DNA of 19,898 nucleotides from Cristatella mucedo (lineage: Eukaryota > Bryozoa > Phylactolaemata > Cristatellidae). How positions within the stretch are numbered: the stretch's first letter is position 1; each line of letters begins with the position of its first letter. Under the pieces are notes generated by a model. The model saw only the letters and a program-made list of their open reading frames with translations, ran no database searches and was not told the DNA's origin. Made by a program: the position numbers and the translations under genes. The stretch lies in the NCBI GenBank assembly GCA_009760855.2, contig WPIO01000329.1, positions 64,001 through 83,898 on the forward strand. Reading direction: 5' to 3'. This document shows, piece after piece, positions 1 to 9,539 of the stretch.

Positions 1-822
1 CATGCACAGGGTCAGCATGCAAATGTGGTTAGTGGCAGCATGTGCAGTGTCAGCACCCATAAGCACATGAAGGACGAATCACAGAGACCCACTAAATGCT
101 GTCCAAAATAGGTGTGTTTTGAAGTTCTTTTAAAATGTGGTCAAGTTAGGGGACCTTCTGACGCAAGTAGGGAGGGAGTTCCAGGCTTTGAGAGCATACG
201 AACTAAATGACTGGTCTCCAAAGGATTTGAGGTTTGTACGAGGTATTGGTAGACTGTTGGATTCCGAAGAGCAGGTGGTAGGATGCTTGGCCTGGTGGGA
301 GAGTAGATCTCAAGAGATAGGCTGGAGCCAAAGAATAAAGTTACCTAAAAGTGAGCGACAAAACCTTGAAGTCGATACGTTGCTTGACAGGTAGCCAGTG
401 CAGGTCGGCGAGAAGTGGCAACTGCAACCCTCACGACAGACAAGCCTAGCTGCAGAGTTTTGCACCAGCTGCAATCGCCTGATTGTACACGCCGGTAGGC
501 CAGTAAGCAGAGAGTTGCAGAAGTTAAGACGGGATGTCACGAATGCATGGACCAACTTATATGTGGTATCCTTATCTAAACAAGCCCGAATTTTAGCAAT
601 GTTATGTAGCTCAAAGTAGGCAGATTTGACTATGGAGCTAATGTCGTCGTCTAACGAGAGGTCACTTTGGAACATGACACCTAGATTTCGAGCTGATTCA
701 ACAAGAGATATGCTGGCAGAGCCAATTTTGAACGGCAGCCTTTCCAATTTCTGAATCACACTGGGTTTGCCCATAACTAGTATAGGAGTGGCAACCGCGT
801 CCTTAAAATATACCATTGGTAG
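1..822 (-). mobile_element. L2/CR1-like LINE fragment (copy A), 3' part
   Basis: This is a 5'-truncated non-LTR retrotransposon copy on the minus strand. Positions 1-130 match the 3' UTR of copy B (10780-10890), sharing the word cacccataagcacat. Positions 310-816 encode the C-terminal part of the reverse-transcriptase ORF. Near 450 the reading frame shifts: the conserved stretch continues in another frame, so the copy is dead. Homology to copy B fades at about 815, where an oppositely oriented LINE piece begins. The true 3' end lies left of the window. L2/CR1 placement rests on remembered family motifs, not on a search. Confidence 0.8.
310..816 (-). pseudogene. LINE reverse transcriptase, C-terminal fragment
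   Basis: This open frame of 168 codons covers the end of an L2/CR1-type ORF2 product, the reverse transcriptase that copies the LINE RNA at the target site. Visible family landmarks are GKPSVIQKLERL near residue 16, NLGVMFQSDLSL near 45, a segment like KSAYFELHNIAKIRACL, then SRLNFCNSLLTGLP near 97 and LQLVQNSAARLVC near 115. After that the frame departs from the family. The expected HWLPVEQRI segment is in another frame, so a frameshift lies near position 450. No catalytic motif is present, since the palm domain is upstream of the truncation. The ATG at 816 is internal to the family protein, not a genuine start. Confidence 0.75.
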
Positions 823-1480
823 ACCGATACTTAAAAAGCCTAGATTAGCTTCAGCGATCCTAGCAAACTATTGCAGTTTATCTTCTTCTGCCAAAAAAGT
901 TGTTGACAAGATTTTTGCTAAGCAGCTTGTAGCAAGCACGTAATGGAAAGAATAAACTCTAACGCAAATTTTAATCTGCAGTTAAGCAAGACTACTGTAC
1001 TAGACAATCACAGCCTTGCAACCGCTGACATCCTATGCAGCATTGATGACAAGAATGTCACTGCTCTAGATCAGAGGGATCTATATGCTGCAATGAGGCT
1101 ATTGATCATGATACCCTACTCGAACGATTGAGTGCAACGACCCGTCTGGCTGCTGACGCACTCGTGGGGCTTAAACCATGCTAGTTCGGCCTTGTTAAAT
1201 CAGTGTCAGATGAGGGTAAGGTCCCATAAACCAGACGAATCATCTGCAGAGTTCCATAAGGGTCTACCCTTGATCCCTTGCTGTTCTCCATTAATACTGA
1301 AACCAGGGAAAGAGTTATCCAGACCCATGGAATTGGCTATCACTTTTATAATGATGATACTTAGCTGGATTCATGTTCTTACCGTCGGAATCTGCTGAAG
1401 CAGATCATAAACTGAATGCTGGCCTTGCAGACAGTTGCTCCTGGATGTGGGCTAGTTTCCTAAAATTTACCTACATATAT
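823..1480 (+). mobile_element. L2/CR1-like LINE fragment (copy C), RT palm region
   Basis: This plus-strand LINE piece sits head to head with copy A. Translated in shifting frames it shows the L2/CR1 reverse-transcriptase order: an ILKKPRL-like start at about 828, KKVVDKIFAKQL near 890-930, a decayed AFDTVDH-like block near 1090, a degenerate VPQGS-like block near 1260, and YHFYNDDT at about 1345-1368, which is the counterpart of the catalytic YADD box. Several stops and frameshifts make it non-functional. It breaks off at a CA/TA microsatellite, and its 3' UTR resumes beyond that. Confidence 0.65.
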
Positions 1481-1488
1481 ACATATAC

Positions 1489-1493
<5 letters not shown>

Positions 1494-1564
<71 letters not shown>
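1494..1564. repeat. Compound (CA)n(TA)n microsatellite
   Basis: A run of CA units (1494-1532) passes directly into TA units (1532-1564). It lies between the RT part and the 3' UTR part of LINE copy C, so either expansion or a deletion here removed the intervening LINE sequence. Confidence 0.95.
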
Positions 1565-1569
<5 letters not shown>

Positions 1570-1584
1570 TTACCTACATATGCA

Positions 1585-1835
1585 TCCATTAATCACACCA
1601 TTAAGTGGGCCCATATGATTCGTCCTTTATTTGCTTATGAGTGCTGACATTGTGTATGCAACCATATTTGCATATGACCCCATGCATGTCACCTCTAACC
1701 ACGTATGCTTGTTGTAATTGAGTATGCTACCATTAACCATTCGATCATGCTTCCTTTGCAGCAAATGTAATGTTCCTAGAAAGAGACTAAGTTCTCCGAG
1801 GGCATTAGACACACGTATTATTTTAATGTGAAACT
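1585..1835 (+). mobile_element. LINE 3' UTR fragment (copy C, continued)
   Basis: This is a plus-strand 3' UTR of the same LINE family. It matches the reverse complement of 10690-10890 and the region 6980-7190, including the gggcccat start, the gtcacctctaaccacg word near 1687, the gatcatgcttcctttgcagc segment near 1743 and the terminal gagactaagttctccgaggg near 1784. Confidence 0.75.
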
Positions 1836-2049
1836 AAACTGCCACCTAAAGGACAACACAGGCTTGTGACTGGACTAGACGACTGCTTTTATACTATATA
1901 GTGCTCTTGTGCAACTATCACTTTGCACTTTAGTGTAGGAGTCATCTTTGCCAACAACTAAAGTCTTGAAAGTTTGATTAAGACGACTGGCTCAACCACT
2001 GGCCATCAAGTCTAATCTTTATCTAAGATAGGGGAGCGTCGACCACAGT

Positions 2050-2640
2050 GGCTTACAAGAAATTGACCTGGCTACTTGGTTTTGTCTCGGCTAGACTATT
2101 ACAACTCGATTTATGCAGGGCCAGCAAAAACAGCTACTGGACAACTGCAGCTGGCGATGAATTTAGCCACAAGGCTAGTTAAAAAATCCCAGAGATGTGA
2201 CCACGTATCTGCTCTACTGAAGAGCTTTAATTGCTCCCGGTTGATCAATGGATGCCGAACAAAGTTCTTACACTGACCACCAATGCCAGACGAGGCTTGG
2301 CTCCTGCATACCTAGCTGGACTGTTGTGCCAGTTTCGTGCCTTCTTGTACCCCTGGGTCCTCTGTGGACTTGAAGACAGTTGGCAACACGTGCTTTTTCC
2401 TCCGCATGTCCAACACAATAGGACTCACATCCACGACTCTTATGCAACGACATTTACTCTCCTGCTGCCGACTAAGGCACACCCTTTCCAGCCGTCCTGA
2501 CCTGCTACTTCCATCTTACTCATTCTACCGTGTGCCTAATTAAATCTGTTAAGGCTTTGAGTGAGCTATAGAAAACTCTCAGCGGCAACACTTACTCAGT
2601 CCGTGAGGCTTTGTGGAGCCACAGATAGAGATAAATTACA
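2050..2640 (+). mobile_element. Second LINE lineage, RT C-terminal fragment
   Basis: Frames within 2076-2543 give LSRLDYYNSIYAGP, QLQLAMNLATRLV, CDHVSALLKSFN and RRGLAPAYLAGLL in the order expected for the C-terminal end of an L2/CR1-type reverse transcriptase. A frame change near 2260 separates the first three from the last. The wording differs from copies A and B (SRLDYYNSIYAGP against SRLNFCNSLLTGLP), so this is a different, older lineage. No intact ORF remains. The 3' limit is uncertain; the sequence becomes unrecognisable after about 2640. Confidence 0.65.
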
Positions 2641-2762
2641 TTACACAGCAGGAACACCTAGGCCAGATCGTTATGATGGTGCTAGTTAGTCCAGCGACTA
2701 TAGGCCAGAAAGAAGATCTGAAGTCAATGCGATGCTCCAAAGGAAGCAGCTTAGACATACAT

Positions 2763-2926
2763 AGAGTGATAACATAATTCATTTGCATAGCACCCTAAGC
2801 AAATGTAATCTATATTTCATATCCGTCTTCACTTATGCCACCGGTCTCGAGCCCATGACCTCGGTAATCAAACACATTCACCTTGACCTTAATCGGGGCA
2901 AGCACCTTAAACACTGGGCCAAACCA
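2763..2926 (-). mobile_element. tRNA-derived SINE with LINE-like tail (copy 1)
   Basis: Read on the minus strand, it has a tRNA-like head (CTGGTTTGGCCC followed by TTTAAGGTGCTTGCC), a box-B-like GGGCTCGAGACC at 2854-2843, and a tail with GGGTGCTATGCAAATGAA. The same order occurs at 8461, 18230 and 18712. Because it carries internal pol III promoter elements and a LINE-like tail, it is a retroposed SINE and not a tRNA gene. Confidence 0.65.
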
Positions 2927-3329
2927 GCTGACTCTGATGCAACCAGATCAGATGAGCTGTTTACTTTTGAACCAGTTGTAGACGATAAAAGCTAAATACC
3001 TGCAGTCCTGAACAAAAGAGATCTGCAGTCAAATAATGCAATGCTAAAATGCCTGAACTGGTTAGGCTATCGTAATCTCGTTTGAGCAGGCAAAGCTCTT
3101 AGTTGAAAGTAAGCCAGTTTGCTATTGAAGACCATACGCACATTCAATATTAAGTCCTTTCGGAATACCATGCCAATATTACAGGTATATGTCACAGACA
3201 TTAAGCTAGATGAACCAATTTTATGCGTAATGTGTTAAAAATTAGCCTGTGTTATAACTATTAGGTCGGCTTTTCCTTTGTTAAGCATTAAGAAGTTAGA
3301 TACCAACCAAGTGTGAGTATCGTAGATTT
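2927..3329. other. Unassigned intergenic sequence
   Basis: I see no convincing coding potential, repeat similarity or RNA gene here. Confidence 0.5.
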
Positions 3330-4060
3330 AGGCTTCAGAGGGAGGTCAGTTAAAGGAAAATAAAGGAAAATAGTGATGTAGATCTAGGCAGGAAAGGGCA
3401 AAAGAATATGTGTAGCAACGTATTGTCGGTTTAAAAATGAGCCAAGTTTTTTCTGACAAGGACATGGGCCTGAGGGAGAGTGTTGACTGAAAAAACAAGT
3501 GGATTGTAACCAAAGCCGAAGGTATCTTCTCAATCAAGGGCTCGCATGTGAAGAGGTAACATTCACATTTTCACTGGCACACCCCTCCCTGCGGTAGGAC
3601 CTAACCAAGTAGCACTGAGAGTGATAAGCCGTCAGATAACCCCTCGAGGATTTGGTGGTCTAGTGTGTAAAATAAAGTTAAGACATCCAAAAAACTAGCT
3701 GTAAGGCCCTATCCTGATCAGCCTTGTACAGGTCATTTTAAGTTCAAATCAAATCTGTTTCCGTGGAATAGATAGTTCAAACTTCTGACTGGAACTTGCT
3801 AGAAAAAGTACTGTTTAGCTGCTGGACTACTACCCATTTAAGTGTCTTGGACATGAAAGGCAGAAGGGAGACTTAAAAAAAAACATACTTTGGTTATCAT
3901 TCGTTCGAGTTGCAGTTTACTAGGTGGCTTGATGGCAGCCGTTTTCAGTGGAAGAAGGATTTCACAATTAACCTGAAATACACTTTCTAAACGTTTAATG
4001 GTGGGCAATAGCAGGTGTATGCACCTCTTGTGGAGAAGCATCATTATCTAACAGAAGCAG
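3330..4060 (-). pseudogene. Very degenerate L2/CR1-like reverse transcriptase relic
   Basis: On the minus strand, an open frame at 4044-3838 contains LLPTIKRLES and LPLKTAAIKPPSKLQLER, which line up with the part of L2/CR1 reverse transcriptases reading LLPT...FKTA.I.PLLKKP. Farther along, shifted frames give LFYTLDHQILEGL, like the AFDTVDHxILL block, then VLPQGG like VPQGS. The order and strand are consistent, but identity is low and stops are numerous. I read it as an old LINE fossil; chance resemblance is possible for individual pieces. Confidence 0.4.
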
Positions 4061-5114
4061 ACAACAGCGTGGCCACACCAACAATAATGGCTGTTGTATA
4101 GAAAATGTTCTTATAAATGCCAACAGTCGCAGATTATTAGGATGTCCTGAGGGAACCCAGGTCTAATGCAGCAGACAGAAGCTTAAAAAAAATTGCTCGG
4201 GCCGACTGCTAGGTGAAGTGAATTAGATCAAATCTCTTGGTGATACTTTTGGTACACATCTGCCAATTATGCTGTGAATACTCTCGAGTTCATATGCCTT
4301 CACAGGACAAGCTAGAACAGGGCACGCTTTTAAAATGTTGATGACTCAAAACTGGCCTGCAAAAAAATGCATCTATCTTTCCAATGTGCTTGCTCCCTCA
4401 ACTGGGCAGCTACATAATGTGCAAAACTGCATTTACTTGTGCTATGAAGCATACGCTGAACTTGTTGAAAGTCCAGTGGGATTCCAAACGTGCTGGCTTA
4501 TTGCCATTTTCCAAACTGGCTGTAGGACACTGCCTTCCAATTTAGTTGTGTTCTAAACAGCTGCTTAGTAAACCAACTGACAGCTTATCAAGAATCCATG
4601 CCAGTAGTATGGGACTCAGAGACACTGGCAAGACGACTGCAGATGTAAATGCCACCAATTACTTTAACCTGACTTGATGCATAAACCAGCACAGCGGCTT
4701 CCCGGCAACGTCGAGCAGACTGTTTTCATCACTTATATTTCAAGTTCACTATGATATAACGTTGCTTATCAGGATTGAGCCTCTCTGCTGGTTTTCCTGG
4801 ATCTATCACCAGCACTTGGCAGTATTTACCACCACTTCCGTTCGAAGCTCCTCTCGAAATGTCTAGACATCACTAGTATAGTGTTAAACTGGGCCAAGTC
4901 AAATATGTCAGAACGGTGTAGGTGCACATTCGAGCACAGAAGTATAGGCGATGCCAATTATAATGGCTACCGGATATGCGAAAGTTAGATTGTCATATGA
5001 AAAAAATTAGTTACAACTTGCTGCAATCATGCACGTTACATAAATAAAGCTCACTTACTATCCAGACAGTGTTTCAGCACAAGCCTGTTAATTTGGAGTT
5101 CTAAACTAAAGCTA
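4061..5114. other. Unassigned intergenic sequence
   Basis: Short open frames only (for example 4335-4556, 73 codons), with no recognisable domain, splice structure or repeat match. Confidence 0.5.
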
Positions 5115-5345
5115 CGGTGAGCCGTGATGGCACACTAGGTAAGGCGGTTGCTTTCACGACCTCGGCCCCGAGTTCGATTCCTGTGGTGGGCGATTCTTTA
5201 TCACCACTGCAAGCGGTGGTGATAGCCGTAAAGGCTCTTCTGTCTCTATACAAAAAGAGGCTGTTTAATCAGCTAGGATTTTTTTTTAACGACACCTTGA
5301 TAGGCAATAACCGGTCAGAGCCACTCCCTTAGGGAGCAAAATTGA
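5115..5345 (+). mobile_element. Hairpin-type tRNA-derived SINE (copy 1)
   Basis: The head has a box A-like TGGCACACTAGG and a near-consensus box B, GAGTTCGATTCC (5170-5181). The body has a perfect stem ATCACCACTG / CGGTGGTGAT around a CAAG loop (5200-5223, one G-U pair), followed by a CTCTTCTG and CTATACAAAAAG block and an AATCAGCTAGG tail. Related copies lie at 14485, 14833, 15655 (minus) and 17045. It does not fold as an intact tRNA. Confidence 0.7.
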
Positions 5346-5554
5346 GCCTGAGCATACATACATCTGCATTATCTTTCTCCAAACGTTCACAACCTTGAGA
5401 ATGGTGATTTTTTTTAGATGAGATACGACCAACCCCAGCTCTGAGCCCACTATCTACTTCAACCTTCAGACATTCGAAAGTATTTAGGTTTGAAGATTGA
5501 CTCAGCCACTGGATTCAAACCCTTTGCCCCAAACTAATTTCCTATTAAATCACA

Positions 5555-6000
5555 TAAATTTGGTGGATAAATTTGGAACACAATGTTCTTTCATTTGAAA
5601 TGAAAACCACAGCTGAATGGAGCTTTTTGCAGATGGCAGCTGCATCAAAGTTTAATTCTTTACGGCTGCTAGACTGGAGGCAACAGTGTGAGAACCAAGA
5701 ATAGCAATCAGATAAATATTGGTGGGTAAATGTGGACTACGGTTATTTACAATTTTGAATGAAACCCTCAGTTGCTCAAAGCTTTTTGTTGAAAAGAACC
5801 TTGTTCCAGCTCAAATGCCTATTGCTATTTGAGTTGGATCACCGGAGGCCGTAACGCATGAATTCGCAAGTACAATCGGCTGAAATTGGGCTGGGCAAAC
5901 CTGTTACACAATTATGCATGACTTGGAATCAAACCACACTTTCTACAGCTTATTGTAGAAATGGCAGCTGTATCAGTGTACAGCAGTATATTGGAGTGTA
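5555..6000 (+). repeat. Three diverged ~160-bp direct repeats
   Basis: Equivalent blocks start at about 5603, 5762 and 5931, spaced 159 and 169 bp. Each begins with AAACC followed by an AGCTTTTTG-like or AGCTTATTG-like word; the first and third also share ATGGCAGCTG. A GGTGGATAAAT / GGTGGGTAAAT pair precedes the first two. Divergence is high. I could not match this unit to the 9.5-14.4 kb array despite the similar length. Confidence 0.5.
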
Positions 6001-6088
6001 TCCAAGTTATTCATGGGAACCACGACCCACATTTTGTTTGAGCAGATACCCATATAATTTTGAACGTCAGGTGCATACAACTATTCGA

Positions 6089-6092
<4 letters not shown>

Positions 6093-6155
<63 letters not shown>

Positions 6156-6174
6156 AACACACACACACACACAC
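6093..6174. repeat. (AC)n microsatellite
   Basis: Almost uninterrupted AC units run from 6093 to 6151, then an AAACAA interruption, then more AC units to 6174. Long open frames across this stretch are products of the repeat and are not genes. Confidence 0.97.
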
Positions 6175-6234
6175 AGACAATAACATGTGCACACGTACAT
6201 GTACACACAGAGTAAACCGTGCAAACCGAGCTTG

Positions 6235-7240
6235 ACTCTGAAAATTGAAAAGCTGAATACTCAAATTCAGCTCTGCAAACATCTGCTGTATCTGTAGGTA
6301 ATCTACGAGTCTTGTTTCAAAGTGACCCTTCACTAGATGACCACATCAGCTCCAAAGTTTACTCTGCCTACTTTCAGCTAAAAGACATTTCTCAAATTTG
6401 GGCTTACTACACATTACTTGGACATTACATAGATTTAGGGATACTACATCCAAATTTGCCCAGGCGTTTCTGACATCCGGTTTCAATTCATGTCACTCAC
6501 AGCTTGCTGTCTTCCGACCTGTGCTATCAGGTGCTTACAGTAGGCGCAAAACTCTGCAGATAGACTTGCCTAACCTGAACTTCACTTTTGGTGCAACACA
6601 TCACTTCTTGACGATCTGCACTGGCTTCAATCAAGCAGCTGCAATGAATTCAAGGTACTGTTATTCACTTCAGATTCTTCTATTCCCAGCTCCAGCCCAA
6701 CTATTAAAACTAATCCTGCACCAGGCTAGGCATCGTGCCACCGGCCTTTCTGACTCAAATCGTTCTGCTGTAACTCGTATGAGGGTCAACTCCTTTAGAG
6801 ATCATCTCTTTAGTTCACAGGCTACCAAAGCCTGAAACTTGCTCCCGAACTGACGTCACCACAGAACCCTACCTTGCAGGCTAAGAAAGCATAAAACTTG
6901 CTCCCGAACTTACATCACCACACAACTCCTCCTTAAGGGCATATAAAAAGAAGCTTAAAACGTACCTCTTTATCAAGGCATTTAGTACGTCTCTGTGATT
7001 TGTCCTTTGTTTGCTAGTGCATGCTACCACCAACGTATATATACGTTGACACTTTGCACGTCACCTCCAACCACGTTATGCTTGTAGACATTGTGCATGA
7101 TACCACTAATCAGTTAATCATGATTCCTTTACAGCATATGTACAGTGCTTGGAAGAGCTTAAGCTTTCTGAGGGTGCCATACAATTGTATTACTGTATTA
7201 TTAGCATACACCTTCAAGGGATATTGTAGCATTTAAAATA
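6235..7240 (+). mobile_element. LINE fragment (copy F), RT C-terminus and 3' UTR
   Basis: This is a plus-strand copy of the same LINE family as copies A and B. Shifting frames give LFQSDPSLDDHISSKVYSAY near 6312-6370, matching FQSDLSLDDDISSIVKSAY of copy A, then decayed equivalents of the SRLNFCNSLLTGLP and QLVQN blocks near 6480-6560. The 3' UTR from about 6985 shares TTTGTCCTTTGTTTGC, CACGTCACCTCCAACCACG and TCATGATTCCTTTACAGC with copy C. It is 5'-truncated and full of stops. A 59-bp tandem duplication lies at 6820-6937. Confidence 0.75.
6820..6937 (+). repeat. 59-bp tandem duplication within LINE copy F
   Basis: The segment starting GGCTACCAAAGCCTGAAACT at 6820 recurs at 6879 as GGCTAAGAAAGCATAAAACT, and both share AAACTTGCTCCCGAACT and the following CATCACCACA-like word. 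A 59-bp unit is not a multiple of three, so it would also break the reading frame. Confidence 0.8.
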
Positions 7241-8460
7241 AGGCAGAATATGTGGAGGGAAAGTCTTATTCAGCTAATTGAATCCAAACGACTTACTGAT
7301 GTCTAAAAGTAATGTTGGACACTTTATTTACCTCCTGGAGATGAATCGAAAACTGCTTTCAATGCACACTCTCTGAGGTTTACCTATGTTCACAAATACT
7401 AGATTTAGGATAAGCAGCAATCCAAGCTAAGTCACTTCCACTTCCAAGTATTGCATTCTGGCCTGCCTCTCACTTCAAGATAGAGCAAAAGTAGGGATGT
7501 GAAATGCTAGGCATCCTCTCATTTCCTACTATCGGTCGCCCGGAGAGTGCTGAGTTTTTATAGCCGCGGGTTACTGCATGCTACGAACGTGTACAAACTG
7601 CCTAAAAACCCATGGTTTACTGTGGATCACAAAGTCAATTCCCAACAAAGTCCCTAGAGAATGTATATAATCTAAGGATCTAATAAACTGAGTGGTTTAA
7701 AATTGCAAATGGGTGAAGTTATAGGAATTAAAACAGAACAGCGATTGAATAAAGTAATAAGGTTGCAAAGACCTCACAAAAGACACAAGGGTCTCAGGTA
7801 ACAAATATCTCTGGTTACATACAATCCGGTTTACGAAGATCCTAGTTGGCAAGAAGAACCTAATTGGCAACAAAATTACTCGGCTCACGAAACCGGCTAG
7901 GGGTAATGGAGCAAACCTAAATGGCTGGTGGGAAAGAGTTTCACAAGTATTTGAGCATAATACGACATTTGAATGGATAAGCTATCACAGGTTTCAAAAA
8001 AGCACCAACAAGCAAAAAATTCCATACAAATATATTGAGTGCTCAATGGAGGCTTGAATGTGGTGACAAAGTGCCGTTAGCACGGGTTGTATCAAGTCAG
8101 GATAAAACCTTCAAGATAAGTGAAGAGCATGCATGGTTGTCTAGCATAAACAGAAAAGCTTGACCCAATATGATTCACAGTTTAAACATAGGTGAGTTTG
8201 TTTGTACCTTTTAATGCAAAAGGATTTTTCCGGGCTTGGCAATGAAACGACATTTTTGTCATTATATCATATGCGCAATCATGATTCGGTTTATGAATGA
8301 CCAGGGCAACAAACCCAGTCCTGAAACACATCAGGTTTAAAACCGAGTACCACACTGTATTTCCTATATACAGCTCTTACATATCATGAAAGAACACATT
8401 GAATATCAGGGAAAAGCACTGATAACAGCAGAAATCAAAGAGATCAATAGTAATGCTGCC
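7241..8460. other. Unassigned intergenic sequence
   Basis: No gene or clear repeat. The only structure seen is at 7826-7896: two 18-bp units (AAGATCCTAGTTGGCAAG, AAGAACCTAATTGGCAAC) flanked by the inverted words CCGGTTT and AAACCGG. This could be the core of a small inverted-repeat element. Confidence 0.45.
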
Positions 8461-8640
8461 ATGGTTTGGCCCATGGGTGCTTGCCTTTAACTAACAATGA
8501 TAACGTGAATGCATTCGATGCCTGAGGACGTGGGCTCGAGCTATTTGGCATATGTGCAGCACCTGGATGGAGATTCAGCCCTCTTTGGGCGTTACACAAA
8601 TGAATTATGTTTTAATAGTTATTACTATTCGTATTATAAT
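8461..8640 (+). mobile_element. tRNA-derived SINE with LINE-like tail (copy 2)
   Basis: The head has TGGTTTGGCCCATGGGTGCTTGCC and a damaged box B, GTGGGCTCGAGC at 8530-8541. The tail has GGAGATTCAGCCCTCTTTGGG and CGTTACACAAATGAATTATG, followed by a TTATTACTATT-rich end. It ends about 45 bp beyond the stop codon of the lectin exon on the opposite strand, so the 3' end of a lectin transcript ending here would run through the antisense of this SINE. Confidence 0.65.
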
Positions 8641-8684
8641 TGTTAAAATCTGATAATCTAATAAATAAATCAAACATTAATTAG

Positions 8685-9163
8685 TCACAATTGTTTTAGT
8701 GCCATAAATGTAAATGTCAGCGAAATGTTGTTGAACACGTCCAAGGAATTTCTTGACATAATTGTTAAACGAGAGCTCTGTGAAATTGTGTTTAACAGAC
8801 CTGGATGGCTCTTAAATCCTTCAAGATAATTGCTTGGAATACAGGCATACTGCAATACGATGGGTATCCCTCCTTTGACACTCCGTATGCATGGCACGTC
8901 GTTCGAGTTAGGTGCTGGCACTGATACATTGCAAGACTTTTGTGATTGGCAGCTGGCGATAAGCAGACGTATAGTATGATCAGATCCTTGTATATAGGTG
9001 CCGTTACACAACCGAATAAGCTTCTTAGAACTGCTGTCCGCAAAGGCCACGTCAGTGATATTGATCCAGCCTTCACCACAGGTGATGCTCACTTGAGCAA
9101 CATTTGACCTTTTTCCAGTGGCTCCATCGGTGGCATTGACAAAAGAGCTTGTGGCAACATGAA
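8685..9163 (-). CDS. SUEL-type lectin domain exon (downstream exon, partial gene)
   Basis: The exon starts after a strong acceptor (pyrimidine-rich TTTCTCTTCTCTTTAG, AG at 9165-9164) in phase 1. Its frame encodes a divergent SUEL (Gal_Lectin) domain. Landmarks are TCGEGWINITDVAF near residue 28, RLCNG, then SCQSQKSCNVSVPAPN, DVPC, and VLQYAC near 107. This mirrors the family pattern C.G..I.I..A.(F/Y), C.GK..C.V...N..FGDPC, V.Y.C. The YGR triad is absent and DPC reads DVPC. Four or five N-glycosylation sequons (NAT, NIT, NGT, NVS, NIS) fit an extracellular protein. The frame stays open to TGA at 8687-8685. Alternatively CAG|GTCTGT at 8801/8800 would end a symmetric 1-1 exon of 363 nt. The hydrophobic codons upstream of 9163 are the pyrimidine tract, with no in-frame ATG. 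Confidence 0.6.
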
Positions 9164-9539
9164 CTAAAGAGAAGAGAAATACATGAAATGAGCAGAACAA
9201 AATAACGACGCATAGGAAAGGGCACAACAAGAGTGACAACCATTAAGGACGAATTGATGTTACATACATTGTTATTAGAAAGATCGACATAAATACCCTC
9301 CTAACTAATATAACTGTGAGTGAACATGATATATGTCCACTTCCATGAACTAAAACTCTGAACAGTGTGACATCACTTAAACTTCAAGCAGGTTATTTAA
9401 AAGTCCAGAAAAATATGCAATACACATTATTAGATCCTTTATATAGAAGAAAACGATTTCACTTTTTTACATCCAATGCTTAACTGACACTAGACAAAAG
9501 TGGCAGGTACTCTCTACTCCCTACACTCATGAAAATTTA

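Noticed and set aside
5115-5190. tRNA gene with near-consensus box B
   Set aside because: The same head occurs at 14833 followed by the same hairpin body, and no cloverleaf closes; it is a SINE.
5858-6333. Long open frames on both strands across 5858-6333
   Set aside because: They run through the AC dinucleotide repeat and encode only Thr-His or Cys-Val runs there; the flanks have no domain.
9164-9239. Hydrophobic leader directly before the downstream lectin domain, read as a signal peptide
   Set aside because: The frame has no ATG before the stop at 9243-9245, and the codons coincide with a pyrimidine-rich splice acceptor tract. An ATG at about 9244 is in a different frame.
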